A stretch of 7,240 nucleotides of DNA from DHVE2 group archaeon (GTDB lineage: Archaea > Thermoplasmatota > Thermoplasmata > Thermoplasmatales > Aciduliprofundaceae). Below, one piece after another: positions 1-7,215 of this stretch. The DNA lies in NCBI GenBank assembly GCA_015520985.1, contig WAOY01000199.1:1-7240 (forward strand), in the 5' to 3' direction. The translations under genes were made by a program, and so were the position numbers. The notes below the pieces were generated by a model. It made no database searches. It worked only from the letters and a program-made list of their open reading frames with translations, and was not told the origin of the DNA. Each line of letters begins with the position of its first letter. Within the stretch, counting starts at the first letter, position 1.

Positions 1-2
1 AC

Positions 3-2615
3 TACATAGAGAGCGTCTGGTGGGCCCTCAAAAAGATTTACGAGGACGGTCTGCTGGTAAAGGACTACAAGGTCGTTCCATACTGCCCCAGATGCGGTAC
101 GCCCCTCAGCAGCCACGAGGTGGCGCAGGGGTACAAGGAAACGAAGGACCCATCGGTGTACGTGAAGTTCAAGGTGAAGGGCGAAGATGCCTATTTCCTC
201 GTGTGGACCACAACCCCGTGGACCCTCCCGTCGAACCTCCTCCTCGCCGTGGGAGAGGACATAGATTACGTTCTCGTGGAGTATGAAGGCGAGAAATATT
301 ACATAGCGAAAGCGAGGTTGAAGGAGGTGGTCGGCGAGGCGAAGATCCTAAAGGAAATGAAGGGTCGAGATCTGAAGGGGAAGAGGTACGAAAGGCTGAT
401 CCCCTTCGTTCCCGTGGACTTCGACGCCTTCTACGTCACAACCGCGGACTTCGTGAGCACCGAGGACGGCACGGGCATAGTGCACATCGCCCCGGCCTTT
501 GGCGAGGATGATTACAACGTGTGCAAGAGGGAGGGAATTCCCCTTATCAAACCGGTGAACGAGGAGGGCAAATTCACCGATACTCCGTGGAAGGGAATGT
601 TCGTCAAGGATGCCGATCCTCACATAATCCGATGGCTCAGGGAGAACGGCAAGCTGTTCAAGAAGGGCACGGTTAAGCACACCTACCCATTCTGCTGGCG
701 CTGCGGAACTCCCCTTCTTTATTACGCTCTGGACACCTGGTACATATTGATGAGCAAAAAGAGGGATGAGCTCATCGCCAACAACGAGACGGTGAACTGG
801 AAGCCCGAGCACCTCAAGCACGGGCGCTTCGGGAACTTTCTGGAGGAGGTTAAGGACTGGGCCCTCTCCCGGAACAGGTACTGGGGCACCCCGCTTCCAA
901 TATGGAAGTGCCCCGACGGGCATGTGTTCATTCCTGAGGGCAAGGAGGACCTGCTGAAGCATGTGGAAGGCGATGTGCCCGAGGACTTTGAACTCCATCG
1001 CCCCTGGGTCGACGAAATCCACGTGAAGTGCCCCGTGTGCGGAAAGGAGATGAAGAGGGAACCGTACCTCATAGATGTGTGGTTCGATTCTGGCAGCGCC
1101 CCCTTCGCGCAGTTCCACTATCCATACGAGAACAAAGAAGACTTTGCGAATGCGTTCCCAGTGGACTTCATAACAGAGGGCATAGATCAGACGCGGGGCT
1201 GGTTCTACACCCTCATGGCAATATCAACGCTTGTGTTCCACCGCGCTCCGTATAAGAATGTGCTCACCCTCGGATTGATCCTCGACGAGGACGGGGAGAA
1301 GATGAGCAAGTCCAAGGGAAATGCTGTGGACCCCATGGACATAATGCAGAAAGTCGGCGCCGATGCGGTCCGCATGTATTTATATTCCTCCCCCGTGTGG
1401 AAGAGCAGGCGCTTCTCCGAGAATTTAGTGCGCGAATACATGCAGAAGACCATCTCCACGCTCTGGAACGTCGTGGTGTTCTTCAAGAAGAACGCCGAAC
1501 TGGATAATTACCGCGGCGAGGTGTGGGAAATTCGAAGCGAATTGGACCGCTGGCTCCTCTCGCGGTTGAACTCCACAATAAGGGACGTCCGCAAACATCT
1601 CGATAACTACGACGTGCACCTCGCGACCCGTGCGCTGGAGAGATTCATAGACGAGCTGAGCAACTGGTATGTGCGCAGATCCCGCAGACGATTCTGGCGC
1701 GAAGAGATGAGCGAGGATAAGAGGAGCGCCTACACCGCGCTGTTCACTTCTCTGCGCACGCTCTCGATCCTCATGGCCCCCTTCACCCCGTTCTTGGCGG
1801 AGGTGATTTACCGCGAGACGTTCGGCCCGGGGGAGAGTGTGCACCTAGAGGATTATCCCGAGGCGAGGGAGGAACTGATCGATCAGCGCCTCGAGGAGGA
1901 GATGAACGTCGCCATAAGGATAGCGGAGGCGGGCAGAAGGGCGAGACAGTTAGCGAATGTTAAATTGAGGCAGCCCCTGGGCAAGATGCTGATCTCCTGC
2001 GACGAGAAGTACGTGCCAATCGTGGAGAAATTCGTGGACGTGCTTAGGGAAGAGGTGAATGTGAAGAGCATAGAGATTGGAAGGATGGAGGGCATGACCA
2101 GGCTGGAGGTGAAGATAAACTACCGCAACCTCGGTCCGAAGCTGAAGGGGGACCTGAAGAAGGTGGTGGCAGAGATACAGAAGATGAGCCCGGAGGAGAT
2201 CCGCGACAGATTGTCAAGTGATGAGCTGGAGATACTCGGATACAAAATAACCCGCGAAGACATCGAGGTCTTCGAGAAGCCCCTGGAGGGCGTGCAGGCA
2301 GTGGAGGTTGAAGGACTCCCCATCGTGGTTTACCTTGACACCCGCGTGACCGAGGAACTACGCCTGGAGGGCCTTGCCAGGGAGATAATAAGGAGGATAC
2401 AGACCATGCGCAAGGAGATGGATCTGGAGTATGACGCAAAAATAATCACGAGGTACGAAGCATCTGGGACCTTGGAGCAGGCTATAGGGGAATTCCGCGA
2501 CTACATAATGAGGGAGACGCAGAGCATCGTGCTGGAGAAGGGCAAGGAGGGAGAGTACAGCAAGGATTGGGAGATAGAGGGGGAGAGGATCACCCTCCAT
2601 ATCTCCCGCGCCTGA
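3..2615 (+). CDS. ileS: Isoleucyl-tRNA synthetase, 5'-truncated by the window edge
   Basis: Cytoplasmic class I synthetase that charges tRNA-Ile with isoleucine and edits misactivated valine. The frame is open from base 3, so 870 residues are visible (numbered from codon 3-5); a GTG at 120 is internal, because the residues before it are conserved IleRS sequence (YIESVWWALKKIYEDG). Seen: the CP1 editing motifs WTTTPWTLPSN (68-78) and GTGIVHIAPAFGEDDY (156-171), whose acidic end is the editing centre; paired zinc-type CxxC at C28/C31 and C231/C234; a second cysteine group at C303, C343 and C346; DVWFDSGS (358-365); EGIDQTRGWF (392-401); the ATP-binding KMSKS (433-437); an anticodon-binding helical region with SRRRFW; and a full C-terminal domain ending at TGA. 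The family is usually about 1040-1070 residues, so roughly 170-200 N-terminal residues with the HIGH motif are missing. The sequence style is archaeal/eukaryote-like rather than the common bacterial form. Confident call. Confidence 0.97.
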   Translation, partial: YIESVWWALKKIYEDGLLVKDYKVVPYCPRCGTPLSSHEVAQGYKETKDPSVYVKFKVKGEDAYFLVWTTTPWTLPSNLLLAVGEDIDYVLVEYEGEKYYIAKARLKEVVGEAKILKEMKGRDLKGKRYERLIPFVPVDFDAFYVTTADFVSTEDGTGIVHIAPAFGEDDYNVCKREGIPLIKPVNEEGKFTDTPWKGMFVKDADPHIIRWLRENGKLFKKGTVKHTYPFCWRCGTPLLYYALDTWYILMSKKRDELIANNETVNWKPEHLKHGRFGNFLEEVKDWALSRNRYWGTPLPIWKCPDGHVFIPEGKEDLLKHVEGDVPEDFELHRPWVDEIHVKCPVCGKEMKREPYLIDVWFDSGSAPFAQFHYPYENKEDFANAFPVDFITEGIDQTRGWFYTLMAISTLVFHRAPYKNVLTLGLILDEDGEKMSKSKGNAVDPMDIMQKVGADAVRMYLYSSPVWKSRRFSENLVREYMQKTISTLWNVVVFFKKNAELDNYRGEVWEIRSELDRWLLSRLNSTIRDVRKHLDNYDVHLATRALERFIDELSNWYVRRSRRRFWREEMSEDKRSAYTALFTSLRTLSILMAPFTPFLAEVIYRETFGPGESVHLEDYPEAREELIDQRLEEEMNVAIRIAEAGRRARQLANVKLRQPLGKMLISCDEKYVPIVEKFVDVLREEVNVKSIEIGRMEGMTRLEVKINYRNLGPKLKGDLKKVVAEIQKMSPEEIRDRLSSDELEILGYKITREDIEVFEKPLEGVQAVEVEGLPIVVYLDTRVTEELRLEGLAREIIRRIQTMRKEMDLEYDAKIITRYEASGTLEQAIGEFRDYIMRETQSIVLEKGKEGEYSKDWEIEGERITLHISRA

Positions 2616-5600
2616 GGCGGTGGAGAAGAGGCACCGCCAGAGCCAGGGCAATCGCCGCCATCGTGTTCAATTCCGGGATCGAGGAGTTCACGTAGAAATC
2701 CAGCCAGATAGTGCGCGTGGAAGTACCGTTGCTTATCCTCACGTATATCCTGTGGGGGCCATCGGGAAGGGTGCTCAGGTCGTAGGTTATGCTCCACTCA
2801 TTAGTCCCGTTTACCTGCAGGGGATGCGCGAAGCCCGGATCGTCTATGGAAGCCACTACTCCGCTTATATCATCCCCGTACTTGAACACCCTGAGGTGGT
2901 ACTCCCCTGCGGGGTCCTGAATGACGTTCCCTGCCACAATTTCATCGCGATGATCGTTGTCCACGTCGCCCGCGTAGGTCACCGCGAGAACGCCCATGTG
3001 GCTGCCGAATCCAGAAATCTCTGCGAAGCTCTGCCCGTTCCATGCGAGAACATGGATCCTGCTGGTGCCCACCACTATCTCATCTTTTCCGTCGCAGTTC
3101 ACATCGCCAGAGCTGACCGCCTCTATGACCCCACCCTCGCCTTCCCAGGTGCGGTTGTATATCTCGTACATTCTCTCGCTTCCGACGCGGTAAACGCGAA
3201 TAGATGGGGAGTAGAACCCGACAGCAATCTCCACTCGGCCATCGGAATCAAAGTCCCCCGTGGCTATGCCATATGTTTCATCTCCCGTGTCTCCCGTGGA
3301 GAAGATTTCCTTGAGATTTCCGTTCTGCCATTTGAGCACCACCATCTCCCTGCCGGGCGTGGCGATAATCTCGTCCACGCCATCTCTGTCCACATCCTGC
3401 ACCTTCACCACCGGGGTCCTGAGGTCCCCAGCGGGGTCGTCCCAGGTTGCCTTCTGCACCCACTCCCCGTTAATTAGGCCCAGCACGGTGATCTCCGGGT
3501 CCCCCGCGGATGGGTGGTCCGCTATCACCACCTCGTTTCTCCCGTCGCCGTCTATGTCGCCGATGGCGCAATCGTACGAGTCATCCGTACCATTTCCCTG
3601 CCACACGTTGCCCAGAGGAACAAAGGAATTACTGTTCCAGGTGAACGCGGAGAAGTGATAATCCCATGCCACCGCGATGTCGTTGTTCCCATCCCCGTCT
3701 ATATCCCCTATCGCGTAGCCCGCAGGGTTGTCCGAGGCGCCGCTTGGATCGGTGAGGTTCGCTATTTCCCTCAGGGTCTCATTTTCCCAGGAGTAGACGT
3801 GCAGCTTCGCGTCCCTTCCCCCGATTAGGAGCTCGTTCTTGCCGTCGTGGTTCACGTCGCCTATGGGCTGCGGGCCCTCGTATATCGCGTAGCCGTAGTT
3901 GAGGTCGTATATCTCATCGTAGGCGCCCCGAGATGGGTTCAGGGCAAAACCGCGGAATTCGACTTCGCCGAACAGCATCGACGCGTTCCGAGGTGCGAGG
4001 AAACCGGCCACGATGCCCGAGGTGATGTTGATCTCCCTGGGGGCAGACCAGTTGGAAAACGCGCCGGAGAGGTCCATGGCCCTCACCCTAACCTGGTAGG
4101 TTCCGGGGTGTATCCAGTGGTGGGTGGCATTCGCAGCGGTTCCTGAAGGGAAGTAAGTGCTCGTGGACCTCGTGCCGTCTCCCCAGTCTATCTCGTATCT
4201 GAGGAGGTCCCCGTCCGGGTCATCGGCCAAGAATTCCACGCGGATCTCCTCATGGGACTTGGCGGATTCCGGGATTTGGGTTATCTTCGGATCCCCCGGT
4301 GGCGAGTTGTTCTCCAGATTGTCTTCGAGGAGCCACACCAGTATGTTCCTCATCAGATCCCCGCCCAGGGTGGAGTTGCCATCGTAGAAAGATTCGAAGG
4401 GAAACGCGGTGAAGACTGTCCGGTACGAACCGTTCTGGTACCTCACGGCGACGAAGTTCCCAGACGCTGGATTCCTGAATATCCCCGTGGCGTTCTCCAC
4501 AGGTTCAATCTCATCGGCGTAGTTGGTGTATGGGAAATCCAGGGCCACGCGGAAGAATTCCCCCGAAATCGGGTCTCCCGGGATTCCGCTGACGTTCCTG
4601 TACGCCACGTCGTTGCTCACGGAGTAGACGCCCAGGAACTGCCTCACGAAATCGTTTTTGATGTATCCGCTGTCGTAGTTGTTGAGATCCCAGAGGAGGT
4701 CCTGCGAGCTGAGGTATAGGCGGCCCCCGTTGAGCAGAAATTCCCGCAGGTTATCCTGGTCGTATGCGGTCAGGGTATCCGAGGAGTCATCGCCGATGTC
4801 CCACACCACCGCCCGGTACCCGCGGAGCGTATCCGCCGGGGGCGAGCCTTGGGAGACGGTGTTCCACACGTCGTACTTATAACCCGATGAGTTGAGCGCT
4901 TTCAAGAACGCGGAAGAATCCGCCCCGGTGTCCACCACGAGCAGGACGGGTGGATTGACAACAGTCGCTATATTCTCGCGGGATACCTTGCTGGAGTTCC
5001 CCGCCGAGGTCGCCGTGATTATCACCACACCTTGGCTCCACGCGCTCGCGTTATCCGGGATTTTCACGGAAAGGATCACGTGATCCTCCTCTCCCGGGGT
5101 GAGGTTGAGCTCCCACGCGGAGAGGTTCACGATCCATCCCGGCGAGGAAGTTATATTGAGAAGAATCGTGTCGTTGAACGTCCCGGCGTTTTTCACGGTG
5201 AGTGTGTAATTCACCGTGTCTCCAGGCTGTCCGCCCGACCGGTTATCCTCGCAACTTATCTCGGGCTGGTATCCCAGCACCATTATTTCAGCGTATGCCG
5301 TGTTATTGTACTCGTTCAGTTCGTTGACTCTGTTTCTGTAATCCGCCATCGCGAGAATTTTGTGAGGCCCTACCAGCCCGGTGGTGCTTATTTCAATGCT
5401 TCCGTTCTCGCTCTGGCCGGGATTAAGGGAGGAGAAGTTCAGGGTGGCGAGGAGGTTATCCCCATTCGCCGTGTCCGCGTATATGGCAAGTGAAAAATTT
5501 CCCGTGGCGTTGTTTCCAACATTCTCAACGCTCACATTCACCGCAACCCTCTTTCCCTCCTCCACGGTGGAGTTGCTCAGGGATATGCCCAGCACGGTTA

Positions 5601-7215
5601 TGTCCGGGAGGTCCGAGCGTGGGAGCGCCACGATCCTCACCATCCCGTAAAGAGAATACATGTCCCCATCGTAGGCACGGGCGAAGAGGTGGTGCGTCCC
5701 GTTCCCGAGGGATCTCATATCTAAGGTGAAGCTCCAGTTGTCCGTGCCATTGGCAATTGTCCAATCTCCCGTGTCAACCTTCACCTCTACCCTCTGAACC
5801 TGGCCATCCAGGTCATATGCATTTCCGCGAATAACGACGGTGGAGTTCCAGAGGTATCCCTGTCCGTCGTAGGTGGTTATGTTGCACACCGGCCAGGCAT
5901 TCGTGTCGTCGGTTCCGTTGGCGTAGACCTGGTTGAGCATCTCGTCCCACTGCGTCTCCTTGAAGATGTACGCAAGGGAGGTTACCTCGTACCTCGACGA
6001 TGTCTCGGCCATTATCATTTTTCTCCCATTCGTATCGTGGTCCACGTAGTTTATCACACTGTAGCTTGCATTCTCCACCACACGGGATGCCCAGTACCTG
6101 ATAGTGGAGTCGTTCACCATCTCCGCGATTAGCTTCGCGAAATCCGCGACGTCCTTCCCGGAGGACCAGTACCCTGTATCTGCGCTGGCCGCGCTGGAAA
6201 AGGCGCTCCTTATATTGGAATTCTCGCTCCCGGCTTTGCCGCGTATGGCCTGCGCCAGATAATTGTACGCGGGCATAAAGTAGTAGTCCCAGCGGGTCAC
6301 ATTGAGTGCAACCATCGTGGGCACGCTGCTTCCCCCGTGCTCGTCGTCCACGTGCACCACGAAGTTGTAGGCGAACTCCTCAGGACTCTGGTACGGATTG
6401 GATGTGAGATTCGATATGATTGCTTTGTAGTCCCATCCGTCATCCCCCTCCGTGTGCTCCGAGGCTAGAATTATTCTCGCTCCCTGCTTGATCTGGTAGT
6501 TGTCCGCTCCCGCGTTCATTAGGCAGGCGTCGTAGCCCCAGATGTCCAGGGGTCTCCCGATTCTCTCCCTTATCGTCCTCGCCGCGTACCTGAGTTCGGA
6601 GAGGTCCATGTGCGATCCCGATGTGTCGTCCCACATGGCGCCGGAATAATCGCCACCGTGGTCCCACAGGTCCAGGAAGTAGTGCTTCGCCTCGAATTTC
6701 TCAACGGCCCACGTGACGAAGGAAATAAGCGTGTCGGGGCTCCCGGAGTCCATCTCATCGCCGAGCCATGGGGCCTCGGAGGAGATGTCGTGGGCCCCCG
6801 TGCTGTTGACGAGGTATATCCTCGTATCCCCGTTCGCCTTGCCGTCGTCGTACACGACGAGGTTAACCAGGCCATTTGCCTCATCCTGGAATCCACTTAT
6901 CATCTCCTGCACATCCCCGTTGTACCCGTTTCCGTCCAGGGAGTTGTCCTCGTCTAGGTAAACCATGAAGGTCCACTCCGCCGTGCCCCCTGCCCGAAGA
7001 GGTTGGCTTGGAGAATCTTGCCTGATATCCTTTTCCAGGTATTCCCTGGACCTCTCCAGCCACTCACCATCCTCGTAAACGAATGCCCTCTTTATCCACG
7101 AGCTCGGACCTTCTTCCTCCACCTCAATTTCCCTCGGGGAGATGTGGATGCTGCGCACCGGTTGAAGCTCGGTGGCTATGGGCACCGGAGCCGAGAACTT
7201 TCCCCCGCGAAACAC
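2590..7215 (-). CDS. Giant secreted clostripain-like (C11) cysteine protease with Ig, CARDB, PKD and FG-GAP propeller domains, 5'-truncated
   Basis: Predicted extracellular peptidase; 1541 residues visible, numbered from codon 7215-7213. The C11 domain (about 80-425) opens with WTFMVYLDEDNSLDG and carries the catalytic His186 (LWDHGG) and Cys231 (GYDACLM), with Asp229 two residues before Cys, as in clostripain, which cuts after Arg/Lys. Next come an Ig-like domain (442-530), CARDB (535-647), a NEW3/CARDB-like sandwich (648-753), a glutamine-amidotransferase-like domain (755-965), PKD (974-1065, DWGDGT and HPGTYQVRVRA), a split Ig-like domain (1069-1095 and 1447-1510) around a seven-repeat FG-GAP propeller (1096-1446), and a tail with Pro-Glu, a hydrophobic stretch and arginines. 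About 43 N-X-S/T sequons fit a glycosylated surface protein. There are only five cysteines. The signal peptide and true start are missing; an apparent GTG start at 7230 lies in adapter sequence. Substrate unknown. Protease family confident; accessory domain names less so. Confidence 0.92.
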   Translation of the reverse strand: MFRGGKFSAPVPIATELQPVRSIHISPREIEVEEEGPSSWIKRAFVYEDGEWLERSREYLEKDIRQDSPSQPLRAGGTAEWTFMVYLDEDNSLDGNGYNGDVQEMISGFQDEANGLVNLVVYDDGKANGDTRIYLVNSTGAHDISSEAPWLGDEMDSGSPDTLISFVTWAVEKFEAKHYFLDLWDHGGDYSGAMWDDTSGSHMDLSELRYAARTIRERIGRPLDIWGYDACLMNAGADNYQIKQGARIILASEHTEGDDGWDYKAIISNLTSNPYQSPEEFAYNFVVHVDDEHGGSSVPTMVALNVTRWDYYFMPAYNYLAQAIRGKAGSENSNIRSAFSSAASADTGYWSSGKDVADFAKLIAEMVNDSTIRYWASRVVENASYSVINYVDHDTNGRKMIMAETSSRYEVTSLAYIFKETQWDEMLNQVYANGTDDTNAWPVCNITTYDGQGYLWNSTVVIRGNAYDLDGQVQRVEVKVDTGDWTIANGTDNWSFTLDMRSLGNGTHHLFARAYDGDMYSLYGMVRIVALPRSDLPDITVLGISLSNSTVEEGKRVAVNVSVENVGNNATGNFSLAIYADTANGDNLLATLNFSSLNPGQSENGSIEISTTGLVGPHKILAMADYRNRVNELNEYNNTAYAEIMVLGYQPEISCEDNRSGGQPGDTVNYTLTVKNAGTFNDTILLNITSSPGWIVNLSAWELNLTPGEEDHVILSVKIPDNASAWSQGVVIITATSAGNSSKVSRENIATVVNPPVLLVVDTGADSSAFLKALNSSGYKYDVWNTVSQGSPPADTLRGYRAVVWDIGDDSSDTLTAYDQDNLREFLLNGGRLYLSSQDLLWDLNNYDSGYIKNDFVRQFLGVYSVSNDVAYRNVSGIPGDPISGEFFRVALDFPYTNYADEIEPVENATGIFRNPASGNFVAVRYQNGSYRTVFTAFPFESFYDGNSTLGGDLMRNILVWLLEDNLENNSPPGDPKITQIPESAKSHEEIRVEFLADDPDGDLLRYEIDWGDGTRSTSTYFPSGTAANATHHWIHPGTYQVRVRAMDLSGAFSNWSAPREINITSGIVAGFLAPRNASMLFGEVEFRGFALNPSRGAYDEIYDLNYGYAIYEGPQPIGDVNHDGKNELLIGGRDAKLHVYSWENETLREIANLTDPSGASDNPAGYAIGDIDGDGNNDIAVAWDYHFSAFTWNSNSFVPLGNVWQGNGTDDSYDCAIGDIDGDGRNEVVIADHPSAGDPEITVLGLINGEWVQKATWDDPAGDLRTPVVKVQDVDRDGVDEIIATPGREMVVLKWQNGNLKEIFSTGDTGDETYGIATGDFDSDGRVEIAVGFYSPSIRVYRVGSERMYEIYNRTWEGEGGVIEAVSSGDVNCDGKDEIVVGTSRIHVLAWNGQSFAEISGFGSHMGVLAVTYAGDVDNDHRDEIVAGNVIQDPAGEYHLRVFKYGDDISGVVASIDDPGFAHPLQVNGTNEWSITYDLSTLPDGPHRIYVRISNGTSTRTIWLDFYVNSSIPELNTMAAIALALAVPLLHRLRRGRYGG
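2593..2679 (-). other. C-terminal membrane/sorting-signal-like tail
   Basis: The last 29 residues read Ile-Pro-Glu-Leu-Asn, then a hydrophobic stretch TMAAIALALAVPLL, then HRLRRGRYGG. A Pro-Glu motif, a single transmembrane-length segment and a basic end is the layout of PEF-CTERM-type archaeosortase substrates, which are cut near the motif and attached to the surface. The Phe expected after Pro-Glu is Leu here and the hydrophobic stretch is short. A simple C-terminal membrane anchor is the alternative. No sortase gene is in the window. Confidence 0.6.
2616..2638. repeat. Perfect 7-bp inverted repeat directly after the ileS stop codon
   Basis: GGCGGTG (2616-2622) and CACCGCC (2632-2638) flank a 9-base loop. 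The repeat starts one base past the ileS TGA and could fold in either transcript. It lies inside the opposing gene, in codons of its hydrophobic/basic tail. No T-run follows on either side, so it is not a standard intrinsic terminator; chance within GC-rich coding sequence is possible. Confidence 0.35.
2686..2877 (-). other. C-terminal half of the split Ig-like domain
   Basis: Residues 1447-1510 begin ISGVVASIDDPG and continue VNGTNEWSITYDLSTLPDG, PHRIYVRISNGTSTR and TIWLDFYV. They correspond to the later strands of the intact Ig-like domain (GQVQRVEVKVD ... NGTDNWSFTLDMRSLGNGTHHLFARAYD). On its own this piece lacks the first strands of the fold. Confidence 0.6.
2878..3930 (-). repeat. Seven FG-GAP/VCBS repeats forming a predicted seven-bladed beta-propeller
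   Basis: Residues about 1096-1446 contain seven copies of a motif of the form G-D-x-[DN]-x-D-G-x-x-[DE]-[IVL]-x-[IV], starting at residues 1119, 1170, 1219, 1273, 1320, 1370 and 1416. The spacing is 46-54 residues. Examples are GDVNHDGKNELLIGG, GDIDGDGRNEVVIAD and GDVNCDGKDEIVVGT. The D-x-D-x-D-G loops are calcium sites in integrin-alpha-type propellers. The strand before the first motif (DEIYDLNYG) resembles the closing strand of later blades, and the last blade ends at YHLRVFKYG, so ring closure by strand sharing looks possible. The repeats are protein-level; the DNA copies are well diverged. Confidence 0.9.
3931..4011 (-). other. N-terminal half of the split C-terminal Ig-like domain
   Basis: Residues 1069-1095, VAGFLAPRNAS then GEVEFRGFALNPS, match the first strands of the intact Ig-like domain (its VVIRGNAYDLDG region). 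The usual continuation is absent here and resumes only after the propeller, near base 2877. Confidence 0.6.
4021..4296 (-). other. PKD domain
   Basis: Residues about 974-1065 contain FLADDPDGDLLRYEIDWGDGT, a THHWIHPGTYQVRVRAMD strand and SNWSAPREINIT. These are the hallmark DWGDGT and W-x-x-P-G-x-Y-x-V-x-V-x-A motifs of a PKD-type Ig fold, common in archaeal surface proteins and secreted peptidases. Confidence 0.88.
4321..4953 (-). other. Glutamine-amidotransferase-like alpha/beta domain, probably non-catalytic
   Basis: Residues about 755-965 start with a hydrophobic strand (PPVLLVVDTGADSSAFLKAL), followed by YDVWNTVSQG, a strand ending VVWDIGDD, a helix DQDNLREFLLNGG and the strand RLYLSSQDLLWDL. 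The segment ends TVFTAFPFESFYDG ... RNILVWLL. This layout matches the class I GATase-like/ThuA-like fold often embedded in large archaeal surface proteases. The segment holds no cysteine, so amidotransferase chemistry is not expected; a ligand-binding or structural role is inferred. Confidence 0.6.
4957..5274 (-). other. Second beta-sandwich, NEW3/CARDB-like
   Basis: Residues about 648-753 contain GDTVNYTLTVKNAGTFNDTILLNITSSPGW, then LNLTPGEEDHVILSVKIPDNAS and GVVIITATSAGN. This resembles the alpha-galactosidase-associated NEW3 / DUF11-type Ig fold: a long N-x-G strand pair, then a TPGE turn and a V-x-I-P-x-x-A segment. It is heavily provided with sequons. The family assignment between NEW3, DUF11 and CARDB is uncertain; the beta-sandwich nature is not. 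Confidence 0.65.
5275..5613 (-). other. CARDB domain
   Basis: Residues about 535-647 run from LPDITVLGISLS through VNVSVENVGNNATGNFSLAIYAD and LNPGQSENGSIEI to NELNEYNNTAYAEIMV. This is the classic CARDB (cell-adhesion-related) beta-sandwich signature, including the closing N-E-x-N-E-x-N-N-T segment. Sequons are dense here. The likely role is structural stalk or adhesion. Confidence 0.88.
5626..5892 (-). other. Intact Ig-like domain following the protease domain
   Basis: Residues about 442-530 show the pattern of archaeal and bacterial surface Ig-like modules: VVIRGNAYDLDGQVQRVEVKVD, then WSFTLDMRSLGNGTHHLFARAYDG. It probably acts as a spacer or binding module between the catalytic domain and the stalk. 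It is the unbroken counterpart of the split Ig-like domain near the C-terminus. Confidence 0.75.
5941..6978 (-). other. Clostripain (peptidase C11) catalytic domain
   Basis: This segment encodes residues about 80-425 of the secreted protein. The opening beta-strand motif FMVYLDEDNSLDG, the catalytic histidine (codon 6658-6660, within LDLWDHGG) and the catalytic cysteine (codon 6523-6525, within IWGYDACLM) occur in the order and spacing of the C11 family. After the cysteine follows ILASEHTEGDDGWDY, matching the family's conserved Ser-Glu ... Gly-Trp-x-Tyr segment. The cysteine is the only one in the domain. All visible catalytic residues are intact, so activity is expected. Known C11 enzymes often mature by self-cleavage at Lys or Arg; no such site can be fixed here. 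Confidence 0.92.

Noticed and set aside
348..1118. 256-residue open frame on the minus strand inside ileS
   Set aside because: It is antisense to strongly conserved IleRS codons, shows no recognisable motif and is explained by codon bias in GC-rich DNA.
120..2615. GTG at 120 as the true start of ileS
   Set aside because: The frame is open back to base 3 and the 39 residues before it (YIESVWWALKKI ... PYCPRCGTPLSSHE) are conserved IleRS sequence, so the gene enters from outside the window.
2620..3477. 285-residue open frame on the plus strand opposite the propeller
   Set aside because: It is a mirror frame of the FG-GAP repeats (recurrent Val-His-Val and Arg-Val stretches from the repeated Asp codons) with no family resemblance of its own.
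2878..3930. Regularly spaced repeats as a DNA-level array (CRISPR or tandem satellite)
   Set aside because: The roughly 150-bp period comes from protein blades; the DNA copies are diverged, in frame, and lack identical repeat units.
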